Below, piece after piece: positions 1 to 11,901 of a stretch of 64,000 bases of DNA. Within the stretch, counting starts at the first letter, position 1; the number at the start of each line of letters is the position of its first letter. The DNA comes from Roseovarius atlanticus (GTDB lineage: Bacteria > Pseudomonadota > Alphaproteobacteria > Rhodobacterales > Rhodobacteraceae), in NCBI RefSeq assembly GCF_001441615.1, contig NZ_LAXJ01000007.1:1-64000 (forward strand), written 5' to 3'. The notes beneath the pieces were generated by a model. It was not told the DNA's origin and did not search any database. It worked only from the letters and a program-made list of their open reading frames with translations. The position numbers and the translations under genes are program-made.

Positions 1-298
1 GCGAGGCCTCGCGGATGCAGATCATCGCCTTTTTCCCGATGTGATTGAGGCCATCGCCCAGACCCACGGTCGTCGTGGTCTTGCCCTCGCCCGCCGGCGT
101 CGGGTTGATCGCGGTCACGAGAATAAGCTTGCCGTCCTCGTTGCCCTGGACCGAGTTGATGTAGTCCTGGCTCACCTTCGCCTTGTCATGCCCGTAGGGC
201 AGCAGGTGCTCGGACGGTATCCCAAGCGTGTCGCCAATCTCCTGGATCGGCTTCTTCGACGCCGCACGCGCAATCTCGATGTCTGATTTGTGGCTCAT
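1..298 (-). CDS. fhs: Formate-tetrahydrofolate ligase, N-terminal part (gene runs off window start)
   Basis: The enzyme makes 10-formyl-tetrahydrofolate from formate, THF and ATP in cytoplasmic one-carbon metabolism. Only residues 1-99 are present because the gene continues past base 1. The visible part matches the family: the start [11 protein letters not shown], the stretch [12 protein letters not shown] near residues 32-43, and the nucleotide-binding loop TPAGEGKTT at 67-75 followed by TVGLGDGL. The ATG at 298 has AGGGAA about 6 nt upstream. It is the last gene in its direction here, with 146 nt separating it from the MOSC gene. Assignment is firm despite truncation. Confidence 0.95.
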   Translation of the reverse strand, partial: MSHKSDIEIARAASKKPIQEIGDTLGIPSEHLLPYGHDKAKVSQDYINSVQGNEDGKLILVTAINPTPAGEGKTTTTVGLGDGLNHIGKKAMICIREAS

Positions 299-444
299 TG
301 TGTCTTCCCTTTGGACATAAGCGATGATGCTTCGGGGACAGCCATACAAATTCGGGGGGCCTCACCCGGTCAGGAATCCGACATTTCCGGGGGCTGATGC
401 GGCAGCCTGTCGCGCCCGCGTTTCACATCGGAAACAGCCGGCGC

Positions 445-1053
445 TCAGAAGGATTTGCCGCTCAGGCACGCCTCCAAATGCAACCAGGGCCGCTGGTCCG
501 GCACGTGCAGGCGCATCCGGTCGCCCAGCCGCAGCGGTCCGGGCCGCTCCACCCACGCCGTGACCCCGCGCCGGTGCGCCGCGGCAGGCTTGAACCGCTT
601 GCCAAGGCCGGGATGATCCTTCTCCAGCTCCTTCGCGGGCCAGATGCAGGGCCGGTTCTCCATGTCCACGATCAGCGCCGTGCCGCTCTCCGCCTGCAAG
701 CGCGACGCGGGCGGCAGACGGCTGAAATCGTCGATGCCTTTCAGCACCAGCGACGCGCCCAGCCACTCGGGGCGCAGCGCGTCGATCCCGATTTCCTCGG
801 CAATCGCCGCCATTTCCTCGGCCGACACGATGGACAATTGCCGCACATTCGCGATCTCGGTGCCTTTCGCGTGCTGGTCCTTCACCCGCACGCAGGCGGG
901 CCGGGTGCGCCCGCCATGAAACTCGCCCGGCACGCCGTCCCATGTCAGCTCCACCTGGTCCAGCGCGGCCGAGCGGATATCGCTCTCTTGGTCCGCGACG
1001 CGCCCGATCCAGGTGATTTCGGCGTAATGCTCAGTGGGGATCAAGGCAGGCAT
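445..1053 (-). CDS. MOSC domain-containing protein
   Basis: The 202-residue protein belongs to the MOSC (molybdenum cofactor sulfurase C-terminal) superfamily, whose stand-alone members bind sulfur or molybdenum cofactor species. Support is the overall pattern: an N-terminal segment with GRVADQES, a beta-rich core with RQLSIVSAEEMAAIAEEIG, a LGASLVLKGIDDFSRLPP segment, and the ending HRRGVTAWVERPGPLRLGD, typical of stand-alone MOSC proteins. I chose the ATG at 1053 because GAAGGA lies 8 nt upstream; an in-frame extension to 1071 has no such site. Substrate unknown. It is divergent from the next gene. Confidence 0.75.
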   Translation of the reverse strand: MPALIPTEHYAEITWIGRVADQESDIRSAALDQVELTWDGVPGEFHGGRTRPACVRVKDQHAKGTEIANVRQLSIVSAEEMAAIAEEIGIDALRPEWLGASLVLKGIDDFSRLPPASRLQAESGTALIVDMENRPCIWPAKELEKDHPGLGKRFKPAAAHRRGVTAWVERPGPLRLGDRMRLHVPDQRPWLHLEACLSGKSF

Positions 1054-1214
1054 CGGCGCGTTCCTTCGCACGTGTCGATCACCGCGCTACACGGTGACCT
1101 CGGGTCTTTCCCGGGGAAAAATCTTATCATCGTCCGGGCATGTCACCCTATCGCCCAAAACAGGTCAAGGTCCCCGGTTATCTTCTCCCCGAACACGCAT
1201 GAAAAGGGACGTTC

Positions 1215-2135
1215 ATGGCCTTCGCTTTCTTTCGCAAACACCCCAGGCCGCTCTCGCCCGAGGCCTGGCAGACGGTCAAGGCATTCCACGCCGAGAACCA
1301 AGGCATCGCGCTGGTCAAGCATGGCAAGGTCCTGACCACCGCCACGAACCGCAAGCACACCCCCGGTATCAGCGAAACCGACTGGATGGCGGTGCAGGTC
1401 TTTGAACTCTTCGAGGACGTGCGCGAGAAGGCCGGCGCGCAGGATCTTGACGCGCTCGGCCCCGAGCATCGGCATATCCTGCTGATGGCCACGCTTGCCG
1501 CCAACGGGACGCAGGAAGAATTCGACAGCGCGCTCAAAGCCGACAAGCTGGGCATGGCCGCCCATATGCGCGGCCTGCGCGACGGCTGGGCGTGGGCCCG
1601 GTCGATGCCGCCCCCCCGTGCCCTGCCCGGAGAATCCCCTGCCGCGATGCTGGCGCGGTTCAACCGCGGCCTGACGCTGGAAGAGGCTTACACAACTGGG
1701 CGCGAGGCCCTGATCTCGGGCCGGTTCACCGACAACGACACGCAGCTGTTCCTGCTGCCTTACGCCGTGCAAAGAGTGCGGGCACTCGGCGCGCAAATCC
1801 CGTGCGTCTGGCGCAACGCGCCCGGCTTTCGCGACCTGAACACGCCCGAGCGTGACGCGGTCGGCCTGGTATACCGGACGCTCTGCATCTCCGACGATGT
1901 GCTGGACCTGATGGACGAGGTGCTGGACGAGCCGCCCAACGGCGATGTGGTTATGGAGCGCATCAAGATGTTCCACAATGGCGCCACGCAGCTGGCCCTG
2001 ACCGACAGCGTCACGGCGGACCTGCCCACCGGACTGCCCGGGTCCGTACACGACATGACGCTCACCGCGTTCGACACCGGGTTTCGCCTGCTGGATGAGG
2101 CCATGGTCTTTTACGCCGCCCGCCACGGCGCGTGA
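1215..2135 (+). CDS. Conserved hypothetical protein, 306 aa
   Basis: I do not recognise a named family. The protein starts MAFAFFRKHPRPLSPEAWQ, has no signal peptide or membrane segment, is rich in acidic helices and contains the stretch SDDVLDLMDEVLDEPP near residues 217-232. It looks cytoplasmic. Codon use and GC resemble the neighbours, so it is probably a native gene. An AAAAGGGA motif precedes the ATG by about 6 nt. It converges on tam, and two strong hairpins separate the two genes. Confidence 0.7.
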   Translation: MAFAFFRKHPRPLSPEAWQTVKAFHAENQGIALVKHGKVLTTATNRKHTPGISETDWMAVQVFELFEDVREKAGAQDLDALGPEHRHILLMATLAANGTQEEFDSALKADKLGMAAHMRGLRDGWAWARSMPPPRALPGESPAAMLARFNRGLTLEEAYTTGREALISGRFTDNDTQLFLLPYAVQRVRALGAQIPCVWRNAPGFRDLNTPERDAVGLVYRTLCISDDVLDLMDEVLDEPPNGDVVMERIKMFHNGATQLALTDSVTADLPTGLPGSVHDMTLTAFDTGFRLLDEAMVFYAARHGA

Positions 2136-2150
2136 CGATGCACCAAGCGC

Positions 2151-2197
2151 GCCGGAATTTTTGAAAAATTCCGGCCCGTTTTCTTTATAAGAAAACG
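2151..2197. terminator. Tandem hairpins between two convergent genes
   Basis: Two near-perfect hairpins stand side by side. The first (2151-2175) has an 11-bp stem, GCCGGAATTTT / AAAATTCCGGC, with loop TGA. The second (2177-2197) has a 9-bp stem, CGTTTTCTT / AAGAAAACG, with loop TAT. Placement between convergent stop codons (2135 and 2205) suits a bidirectional terminator. The first hairpin shares its core with one at 42495-42515. Confidence 0.75.
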
Positions 2198-2204
2198 CCC
2201 CCGC

Positions 2205-2989
2205 TCAGACCGACAGCGTAAAGAACATCCGCCGGAACGGGAACAGAACCGAGCCGTCCTTGCGCACCGGATAGGCCGCGTGCATCGCTTCCTCGTAGCG
2301 CTTGATCAGCGCCGCCTTCTCGTCCTCGTCCAGCGCTTCCAGCACCGGGCGCGCATAGGTGCTTTCCGTAAATCGGCGCACCGGATGGCTGCCCGGCTCG
2401 GCCATAAGGCGCTGGTAATACTCGGTTTCCCACAGGCGGAACTGGCCCATCCCGGACAATAGCTCGTCGTATTTCACCGGCGCCATCACACCGGGCGTGC
2501 CCATTTTCTCGACCCGGCCGGGAAACATTTCCTCGACAAGGCTCAGCCAGACACGGTGCGACGGCGCCTTGTTCTGGTGCGGCATCTGCACCGCCAGCGT
2601 GCCGCCCTTGCTCAGCATCCGCGCCAGTTTCGGCAACAGCTTTTCGTGGTGGCCCACCCAGTGCAGGGCGGCGTTGGAAAAGATCAGCCCCGGCGCGCGT
2701 GCGGGCGTCCACTCGGCAAAATCGGCCTGGCTGAAACTGTCGTATCCCTTGGCATTGCGGGCCTTTTCCAGCATCGCCGGGCTGGCATCCACACCGATGA
2801 CCTTGCGACCGCCCGCGCGGGCGCGCAACGCCTCGCCCAGGGCGCCGTTGCCGCAGCCCAGGTCATAGACGTCGCCCGCGCCCATACTGCTGATGGTGTT
2901 CACAAGGTCCAGGCCCGGGCGTTGCCGAAGGTCGTGGAACCGGGCATAGGCGCCCGGGTTCCAGTCGGTCTTCGCGTTGGTCGTCGTCG

Positions 2990-2993
<4 letters not shown>
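2205..2993 (-). CDS. tam: Trans-aconitate 2-methyltransferase
   Basis: This SAM-dependent methyltransferase (262 aa) methylates trans-aconitate, a spontaneous product of the TCA intermediate cis-aconitate that inhibits aconitase. The sequence follows the Tam family along its length: [21 protein letters not shown] at the N-terminus, motif [12 protein letters not shown] near residue 44, [24 protein letters not shown] and [14 protein letters not shown]. The start is GTG at 2993 and overlaps the ftsH stop codon as GTGA, so it is probably translationally coupled to ftsH. It is the last gene of the long minus-strand block. Confidence 0.88.
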
Positions 2994-4909
<1,916 letters not shown>

Positions 4910-4987
4910 GGGCTTTCTCCTCACGTCTTTAGGGGTCTGATCTACCACAGGACCCACGTAGTATAAATAGAGATCGTTACATGTTGT

Positions 4988-6241
4988 TCAATGCGCAAGA
5001 ATGCTTGCAAAGAACAGCTCTTCATCCCGCAAAAGTGTGGCGGACCAGCCGTCTGCAAACCCCGCCAGCGGCGCCGCGACCAAATGCCCGCCCCGCCACA
5101 CCGCCGGGCTGGCCAGCAGCGACGCCCGTGGCAACCCGGGCCGCACCCGGTCTTCGCACTGCGCCAGCCCCGCTTCACCCAGTGCGGCCACCTCCGCGCC
5201 CTCGGGCCAAGGCCCGTCCAGTTGCCAGCGTCCGTCCCATGCTTTGCCCGGCGCCGCGCGCAGCTCCGCCACAGCCTTGGGCTCGCGCGTGAACCGCAGA
5301 TGATCCGACCCGACGCTCATCATCACGCCGTGCAGCGTCATGCCGTTGCCGCCGCGGATCGCCTCCAGCACAAGGTCCACCGCCTTGCCGCGCGGACCAT
5401 ACTCCGCGCCGCTGATCCAGCGCAGGACCTCCTGCACCATGCGGCGGCAGATGTCGCGCGGCAGGGTCCGGAACCCCTTGCGCTCGATCAAAACGTCGCC
5501 GCGGTCGAACGTGACATACTTGCGTGCCTCCACGAACACGTACCAGTAAAGCGTGCGGCGCACCTCGCCCAGGTGACGGGCGACGCGGCCCAGCCCCCGC
5601 GCGGTCACGCCCAGATCCTCCAGCGCCGCCAGCGCCTTGCGGACCCGCACCCGCTCGAACGTCTCATCCTCGTTGGTCGGGTCGTCGACCCAGGCCAGCC
5701 CCTCGCGGTCCAACAGCGCGCGCAGCTCAACGCGCGACACCTGCAACAGCGGGCGGCGGAACTCGACCGCGCCCTGCCGCCAGCCCGGCGCCATCGCCGC
5801 CAGCCCGTCCACCCCCGCCTCGCGCATCAGCCGCATGACAAAGGTCTCGGCCACGTCGTTCAGCGTATGTCCCAGCGCCACGTCGCTGATCTGTCCCGCC
5901 TCGGCCCAATCCGCGATCAGGCCATAGCGCGCCCGCCGCGCCTGATCGGGCAGGTTGCCCGCACCGTCCCAACCGCGCCATTCCAGCGTCGTGTGCGCAA
6001 CGCCCAGTCGGGCACATAGCGCCGCCACACCCGCCGCCTCGTCGCCCGAGCCCGCGCGCAGGCCATGGTCCACCGTCACCGCATGGGGCTCCGGCCCGCC
6101 CTGCGCGGCCCATTGCCGGGCCAGCACAAGCAGTCCCAGCGAATCGCTGCCCCCTGAAACGGCAATGCCCAGCCGCTTGGGCCGGGCATTCCCGAATGTC
6201 GCCACGAACTGATCAAGAATATGCGCCGTGGGGCCGTTCAC
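4988..6241 (-). CDS. tilS: tRNA(Ile)-lysidine synthetase
   Basis: TilS converts C34 of the CAU-anticodon tRNA-Ile to lysidine, so that it reads AUA and is charged with isoleucine. The PP-loop SGGSDS is at residues 29-34 if translation begins at GTG 6241, followed by VDHGLRAGS, the ARRARYG segment and LGHTLNDVAETF. The C-terminal half is the variable substrate-recognition part (417 aa in total). The GTG at 6241 overlaps the cpoB stop as GTGA; another GTG lies at 6247. Coupling to cpoB and position before ftsH match alphaproteobacterial gene order. Confidence 0.92.
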   Translation of the reverse strand: MNGPTAHILDQFVATFGNARPKRLGIAVSGGSDSLGLLVLARQWAAQGGPEPHAVTVDHGLRAGSGDEAAGVAALCARLGVAHTTLEWRGWDGAGNLPDQARRARYGLIADWAEAGQISDVALGHTLNDVAETFVMRLMREAGVDGLAAMAPGWRQGAVEFRRPLLQVSRVELRALLDREGLAWVDDPTNEDETFERVRVRKALAALEDLGVTARGLGRVARHLGEVRRTLYWYVFVEARKYVTFDRGDVLIERKGFRTLPRDICRRMVQEVLRWISGAEYGPRGKAVDLVLEAIRGGNGMTLHGVMMSVGSDHLRFTREPKAVAELRAAPGKAWDGRWQLDGPWPEGAEVAALGEAGLAQCEDRVRPGLPRASLLASPAVWRGGHLVAAPLAGFADGWSATLLRDEELFFASILAH

Positions 6242-7140
6242 GAACACCCAAGATTCTGCATCGCCGAGGCCGCCTGCCCCACAGCGGGCGATTGCGGAAA
6301 GCGTTGCGCCACCTCCCCCAGGGTCAGGCACGCCTCGTTGGTCTGGCCCAGCGCGCCCAGCGACCGCCCCAGCAGGAACAGCGCCTGAGGCGCCTGCGGG
6401 CCATCGGGCGCGGTGCTGAACGTGTCCAGATAGGCGCGCGCGGCCCCCGTCATGTCATTGGCCTGTTCCAGCGCCTCGCCGCGTTTCAACCCGGCCTGCG
6501 CCTCCATCGGGCTACCGGGGTAATTGACGGTGAACCGCTCGAACTGCTCGGCAGCGGCGGCGTACTCGCCCGCCTCGAAGGCCGCCATGGCCGCGTCGAA
6601 ATCGGCCTGCTCGGCGGCGGCCATCTGCACGCCGCCCTCGGTGCCGGTGGTGCTGCCCGTGGTGGCAGTGCCGCCCGTGGTCGCCGTGCCGGTGTCGGTG
6701 GCAGGGGCCGTGCCGGTGCTGCCCGTGGTGCCGCCGGTCGACGGCGCCACCCCGCCCAGCGTGTCGCCGGGCTCGATGCTGCCGATATCGCAGGACGGCT
6801 CCAGCTCGCAGATCCGGAACTCAAGGTCGCCCACGCGGTTGGTGCCGTCGGTCACCACGCTGTCGATACGAAATTCCAGCTCTTCGGTTTTCGAGGTCAG
6901 ACGCTGCAACTCGGACTCGATCGTGTTCACCCGGTCCAGCACGCTGCCGCCCACCGTCGCGGCCCCAGCGGCGCCAGTGGTGTTCAGCTCACGCTTCAGC
7001 TTCTGCAACTCGACATACAGCACCGACAGCTCCTGCCGGATATCCGCCAGCGTTTCGGTGCCCGCCTGGGCAAAGGCCGATACCGGCCCCATCCCGAACG
7101 CGGCCACCACGAGGCCCAGTATCACGCGACGCATATTCAC
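6238..7140 (-). CDS. cpoB: Cell-division coordinator CpoB (YbgF), Tol-Pal accessory
   Basis: A periplasmic protein that in other proteobacteria links Tol-Pal constriction with peptidoglycan synthesis. It has a signal peptide (cleavage expected after VSAFA, about residue 24), a coiled-coil trimerisation region (about 35-110: VLYVELQKLKREL, NTIESELQRLTSKTEELEF), a low-complexity Gly/Thr/Ser linker (about 130-175), and C-terminal TPR repeats (AAMAAFEAGEYAAAAEQFERF, then AGLKRGEALEQANDMTGAARAY). A second ATG two codons in (7134) could also serve. It follows pal by 16 nt. The Thr/Gly linker is longer than I would expect. Confidence 0.92.
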   Translation of the reverse strand: MNMRRVILGLVVAAFGMGPVSAFAQAGTETLADIRQELSVLYVELQKLKRELNTTGAAGAATVGGSVLDRVNTIESELQRLTSKTEELEFRIDSVVTDGTNRVGDLEFRICELEPSCDIGSIEPGDTLGGVAPSTGGTTGSTGTAPATDTGTATTGGTATTGSTTGTEGGVQMAAAEQADFDAAMAAFEAGEYAAAAEQFERFTVNYPGSPMEAQAGLKRGEALEQANDMTGAARAYLDTFSTAPDGPQAPQALFLLGRSLGALGQTNEACLTLGEVAQRFPQSPAVGQAASAMQNLGCS

Positions 7141-7156
7141 CCCACCCTTCGTCCTG

Positions 7157-7672
7157 TCAGCTTGTCGGCACGGCCGAGATCACCGTCACCGCCCGGCGGT
7201 TCTTGGCATAGCACGCTTCCTCGCTGCAAATCTCCAGCGGGCGTTCCTTGCCATAGCTGATGACCTTCAGACGCGCTGGGCTGACCCCTTTTGAGATCAG
7301 GTATTCCTGCACCGCGTTGGCGCGGCGTGCGCCCAGCGCAATGTTGTATTGCCGCGTGCCCTGCTCGTCGGCATGGCCTTCGATGATGGCGTTGTATTCC
7401 ACGTTGGTGGCCAGCCATTGCGCCTGCCCGTCCAGCGTCGCGGTCGCCGTGGGCGACAGGGTCGACTGGTCCACCGCGAACAACACGCGGTCGCCGATCG
7501 TCTGCTGGAAATACAGCGGCGATTGCGGGTCCTGCGCGGTGCCCGCGAGGCCGCCTGCCGTGCCGCTGGTGCCCGCGCCGTTCGCGTATTGGTCGCCGAA
7601 CCGGTCAGGGTTGCTGCACGCGCTTACCGCCAGCCCCGCCACCACGATCAGTGCCTTGCTCAGATGTTTCAT
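7157..7672 (-). CDS. pal: Peptidoglycan-associated lipoprotein Pal
   Basis: An outer-membrane lipoprotein that binds peptidoglycan non-covalently and interacts with TolB and TolA during envelope constriction. The lipobox is VSAC with lipidation at Cys19. A Gly/Ala/Thr linker follows, then the OmpA-like domain, with the signature IIEGHADEQGTRQYNIALG and RANAVQEYLISKGV and the tail RAVTVI. Length 171 aa is normal. Two cysteines (in EICSEEAC) near the C-terminus could pair. It sits 83 nt downstream of tolB, a gap slightly larger than the others in the operon. Confidence 0.97.
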   Translation of the reverse strand: MKHLSKALIVVAGLAVSACSNPDRFGDQYANGAGTSGTAGGLAGTAQDPQSPLYFQQTIGDRVLFAVDQSTLSPTATATLDGQAQWLATNVEYNAIIEGHADEQGTRQYNIALGARRANAVQEYLISKGVSPARLKVISYGKERPLEICSEEACYAKNRRAVTVISAVPTS

Positions 7673-7755
7673 TTCAGTGCCCCACTCGATGTCTTGTTGC
7701 TCTTGAATTGGTTAATATCATAGGCCCGCAACCGATGCATGTCCCTTTTGCGGCC

Positions 7756-9084
7756 TCAGTTCTGCAACGGTCCCCAGGACGGGTCCGATGCCCCGGTCTC
7801 GGTGCGCACCTGTTTCAAATTGCGCCCGGTGATGTCCACCGACCACAGGCTCGACGCACCCTGCGCGCCCTGGGTTTCGCGGGTGAACATGATCACCCGG
7901 CCATTGGGCGCCCAGGTTGGCCCCTCGTCCAGGAAAGACGCGGTCAACAAGCGTTCCTCGCTGCCGTCGGTGCGCATCACGCCGATATGAAACCGGCCTT
8001 TTGATTGCTTGGTAAAGGCGATCAGATCGCCCCGCGGCGACCACACCGGCGTGCCATAGCGCCCCTGCCCGAAGCTGATCCGCGTCGCCTCGCCGCCACT
8101 GGCGGGCATCACATACAGTTGAGGCGTGCCCGAGCGGTCGGATTCGAACACGATCCGGCTGCCATCGGGGCTGAAACTCGGCGCGGTTTCGATCGACGGC
8201 GTCGTGGTCAGGCGCGAGGTTTGCCCGGACGCGATATTCAGCTGATAAAGGTCGGTATTCCCGCCCGTGGTCAGGCTATAGACGATGGTCTGACCGTTGG
8301 GCGCAAAGCGCGGGGCGAAACTCATCTCGCCATCGGCGGCGTTCAGCACGTTGCGCCCCGCCGTCGCCACGTCCAGCACATAGATCTTTGGAAACCCGCT
8401 TTCATAGCTGGTGTAGAGCACCCGGTCGCCCCCCGGCGAAAACCGCGGCGCCAGCACGATCGAGGCGCTGTCGGTCAGGTAGGTCACGTTGGCACCATCA
8501 TAATCCATGATTGCCAGCCGCTTCTGCCGCGCATCCTTGGGCCCGGTCTCGGAGACAAAAACGACCCGGCTGTCGAAATAGGGGTCCTCGCCCGTCAGCC
8601 GGGAATAGACCTGGTCCGACACCTTGTGCGCGATGCGCCGCCAGCCATCCACGGTGCCCACGAATTGCAGGCCCTGGCCCATCTCCTGCCCCGCGAACAC
8701 GTCGTAAAGGCGGAACCGCACGACCACCTTGCCGCTGTCATCCACGCTGACCCCGCCCACGATCAGCGCCTGCGCGTTAATCGCCTTCCAGTCGGGAAAC
8801 TGCACCGGGCTGGAAAACGCGGTGACCCGCGCGATATGCGCGTCCTGCGGAATCTCTCGGAACAGACCCGTGCCGGTCAAGTCCGAGGCGATGACCCGGG
8901 TGATATTGACCGCCATCTCCTGCGCCTGCGCCGTCTCGGCCACGAAGGTAGGCACGGCGAAGGGCAAGGGCTCAATCACACCCTCGGTAATCTCGATCCT
9001 CAGCGGCCCGCTGCGCTCTTCCTGCGCCGTTACGGGCGCCGCAAGACCTGCAAGGATCGCCACGAAGGCCAGAACTACTCTCAT
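7756..9084 (-). CDS. tolB: Tol-Pal system beta-propeller protein TolB
   Basis: The periplasmic propeller that cycles between Pal and TolA. It has a signal peptide ([20 protein letters not shown]), an N-terminal alpha/beta domain, and a C-terminal six-blade propeller made of repeats of the form [58 protein letters not shown] and [14 protein letters not shown]. Length is 442 aa. The ATG at 9084 lies 1 nt past the stop of the preceding small gene, so the two are almost certainly co-translated. Confidence 0.97.
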   Translation of the reverse strand: MRVVLAFVAILAGLAAPVTAQEERSGPLRIEITEGVIEPLPFAVPTFVAETAQAQEMAVNITRVIASDLTGTGLFREIPQDAHIARVTAFSSPVQFPDWKAINAQALIVGGVSVDDSGKVVVRFRLYDVFAGQEMGQGLQFVGTVDGWRRIAHKVSDQVYSRLTGEDPYFDSRVVFVSETGPKDARQKRLAIMDYDGANVTYLTDSASIVLAPRFSPGGDRVLYTSYESGFPKIYVLDVATAGRNVLNAADGEMSFAPRFAPNGQTIVYSLTTGGNTDLYQLNIASGQTSRLTTTPSIETAPSFSPDGSRIVFESDRSGTPQLYVMPASGGEATRISFGQGRYGTPVWSPRGDLIAFTKQSKGRFHIGVMRTDGSEERLLTASFLDEGPTWAPNGRVIMFTRETQGAQGASSLWSVDITGRNLKQVRTETGASDPSWGPLQN

Positions 9085-9085
9085 C

Positions 9086-9448
9086 TCACTGCTCCCCTCC
9101 GACCAACGGGTCGAATGTCATCTCTATTTCGCGCCACGCCTCGTACTGGTCCGGTGGCAGGTCATATCCATCGCGCCCGCATCTCAGGATGGCACGCCGC
9201 GCCGCCGTAAACGAATCCGTCTCGGCCATCTCACGCGGAATTGAGCGCAGGCTGTCCCCGATCACCGTGCCGTCCCGGTTCATCCCGAACGTTACGATGA
9301 CAACCGCGCTGCCCTCGGGCGGGTTCCAGCACCGCTCCACGTCGGTGCGAAAACCGTCGATCCAGTCCGACGTCCCTACCCCGAGCGCCGCAACCGGGAC
9401 CATGAGCGCCGCGAGCACCGGCGCGGAAAGGACAGCGGACCGTCTCAT
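9086..9448 (-). CDS. Secreted stand-alone TolA C-terminal-like domain protein
   Basis: This 120-residue protein has a signal-like N-terminus (about residues 1-22: [20 protein letters not shown]) and then a single domain that repeats the end of TolA. Here: ERCWNPPEG, a strand region, [28 protein letters not shown]. In Tol[36 protein letters not shown]. Two cysteines (Cys40 and about Cys89) are shared in position with TolA. It overlaps the tolA stop as ATGA and ends 1 nt before tolB. It lacks the TM anchor and Pro/Glu linker of TolA. A partial duplication of tolA is the simplest origin. Function unknown; it could compete with TolA for TolB or Pal. Confidence 0.85.
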   Translation of the reverse strand: MRRSAVLSAPVLAALMVPVAALGVGTSDWIDGFRTDVERCWNPPEGSAVVIVTFGMNRDGTVIGDSLRSIPREMAETDSFTAARRAILRCGRDGYDLPPDQYEAWREIEMTFDPLVGGEQ

Positions 9449-10614
9449 CTGATCCGCATGTTCTCGGGGTTGAATGTCATCTCAATCTCACGCCACGTGG
9501 CGTATTTCTCGACCGGCAGGTTGAAACCGCTCGCCCCGCACCGGATGATCGCCCGCCGTGCCGCCTCGAACGCCTGCTGCGCCGAGGCGTTGCTGCCGCC
9601 TTCGCTGCCGATCATGCGGATCGAGTTGGTGATCGGGCGGCCATCCTCGGACATCGACACCGCCACCGTCACCGTGGTGGCCAGCGCGTCGGAACTCAGC
9701 GAGCCGACGTTCCAGCATTCCTGCACCGCCACGCGCAGCCCGTCCTTCTCTCCGGCGGTCAGGGGCGGCCCCTGCGGCGTGCCTTGCGGCTCGGGGTCAC
9801 TACCCAGCGCCTCGGCCAGCGCGTCGTTCACCGCCGAGCTGTCGGGGCTGGTGGCCTCTTGCGTCTCTGGCTCCGCCGCCGGTTCCGGCTCGGCCTGCTG
9901 CGCGGGCTCGTCGCGCGGCTCGGGGTCCGGGTCGGGCTGGGCCGCCGGGGTCACCTGTTCGGGCCGGGTACGCGGACGGACCGAGCGTGTCGGCGCGGCG
10001 GATGCCACCTCCTCGGCCTCGGTCACGATCTCGGTCGTGGCCTCCTGCCGCGCGGTTTCCTCCTGCTCTGGCACCGGCTCCTCGGCCTGCTCGGCGGGCT
10101 CGGGCGCCTGCTGGTCCACATCGGCGATCTCGACATCCGGCTCCGGCTGCTCCACCGCCTCGGGGGCCACACGCGGCGCGGGCCGGGGTTGCGGGCGCTC
10201 GGACGTCTCGGGCGCCAGCACTGCCGTATCCTCCTGCGGCGGCGTGGGCTCTTGCGGCGCGTCTGCGATCTCGGCCTCGGGCACCGGGATCGGCTCTGGC
10301 TCCACCGCCTCGGGGACCGGGTCCGGCTCGGCGGTTTCCGTCACCTCGGGCTGGTCCTGCTCGGGCGCGGCGTCGGCCTCGCTTGACAGCTCCGGCGCCT
10401 GGCCTTCCTCGGGCGGCTCGGGCGTGTCGACATTGGCCACCGCGTCGGGCGACGGCTCGGCGATCATCGCCGCGTATTCCTCTTCGGAAATGGCCGTCAC
10501 CTCGGTGATCTCGAACGGCAACGGCTCGGATTTGAACGCCCCGCCGAAGATGGCAAAGATGATCAGGCCCGTATGGGCCACACCGGAAATAATCTGTCCG
10601 GTGTCCAGCCGCAT
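9445..10614 (-). CDS. tolA: Cell envelope integrity protein TolA
   Basis: TolA couples the inner-membrane TolQR proton channel to TolB and Pal. It has one N-terminal TM segment (GQIISGVAHTGLIIFAIFGG), a long Pro/Glu/Ala-rich spacer (about residues 50-290, dense in E-P and P-E pairs), and a C-terminal TonB-like domain III with two cysteines (QECWNV and IIRCGASGF). I use ATG 10614, 1 nt past the tolR stop with AGGG upstream; a TTG at 10635 would overlap tolR. Length is 389 aa. The spacer is low-complexity, so open frames on the opposite strand here are artefacts. Confidence 0.93.
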   Translation of the reverse strand: MRLDTGQIISGVAHTGLIIFAIFGGAFKSEPLPFEITEVTAISEEEYAAMIAEPSPDAVANVDTPEPPEEGQAPELSSEADAAPEQDQPEVTETAEPDPVPEAVEPEPIPVPEAEIADAPQEPTPPQEDTAVLAPETSERPQPRPAPRVAPEAVEQPEPDVEIADVDQQAPEPAEQAEEPVPEQEETARQEATTEIVTEAEEVASAAPTRSVRPRTRPEQVTPAAQPDPDPEPRDEPAQQAEPEPAAEPETQEATSPDSSAVNDALAEALGSDPEPQGTPQGPPLTAGEKDGLRVAVQECWNVGSLSSDALATTVTVAVSMSEDGRPITNSIRMIGSEGGSNASAQQAFEAARRAIIRCGASGFNLPVEKYATWREIEMTFNPENMRIR

Positions 10615-10615
10615 C

Positions 10616-11089
10616 TCAGCCGCCCTGCTCGTCAAGCGTCGGGCCGCCGGTATCCGTCACCAGCCCGATATTGGCGAACCCGCCGCGATTGAGCGCGCCC
10701 ATCACCTGCATCACGTCCGAGTAGGGCACCGCCCCGTCCGCCCGCAGGAAGACCCGCGTGCTGTCGCGCTCCGTGGCGATGGCGCGCAGCCGGTTCACCA
10801 ACTCGCCGCGCTGCACCTCGGTGGTCTGGATCATGACCACGCCCTCAGCGGTCAGCGTCACGGTCAGCGGCTCCTCCTCCTCGCCGGGCAGCGCATTGGC
10901 CGCGGTCTCGGGCAGTTGCACCGGCACACCCACGGTCATCAGCGGCGCGGCCACCATGAAGATGATCAGCAGCACCAGCATCACGTCCACGAAGGGCGTG
11001 ACGTTGATTTCCGCCATCGGGCGGCTCCGCCCGCGGCCTCGGCGCCTGCGGCCCGTGTCACCTGATTTTTGGACAACGCCGGCTCCCAT
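10616..11089 (-). CDS. tolR: Biopolymer transport protein TolR (ExbD family)
   Basis: An inner-membrane protein that forms the proton channel and stator with TolQ. A basic N-terminus (RRRRGRGRSR, residues 14-23) precedes the family signature EINVTPFVDVMLVLLIIF, which holds the TM helix and the essential aspartate (FVDVM). A periplasmic domain follows. Length 157 aa. The start is 1 nt after the tolQ stop. The last five bases before tolA are shared with its ribosome-binding region. Confidence 0.97.
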   Translation of the reverse strand: MGAGVVQKSGDTGRRRRGRGRSRPMAEINVTPFVDVMLVLLIIFMVAAPLMTVGVPVQLPETAANALPGEEEEPLTVTLTAEGVVMIQTTEVQRGELVNRLRAIATERDSTRVFLRADGAVPYSDVMQVMGALNRGGFANIGLVTDTGGPTLDEQGG

Positions 11090-11090
11090 G

Positions 11091-11786
<696 letters not shown>

Positions 11787-11901
11787 CTGCCTGCTCTTTA
11801 CTTGTCCGGGCCTTGTTTCGTGGCCGTATTGCGCCGCAAACTAGCCGATTTCCAGTGCGAAAGCCAAGCACAAGCGCGCATTGCCGCTCAAAACCCGGTG
11901 A

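Noticed and set aside
22..300. Small + strand open frame opposite fhs
   Set aside because: The minus-strand fhs match is unambiguous and the + frame product is compositionally biased.
9458..11065. Ser/Gly-rich open frame on the + strand opposite tolA and tolR
   Set aside because: It reads the Glu/Pro-rich codons of tolA backwards. The sequence is low in complexity and has no start context.
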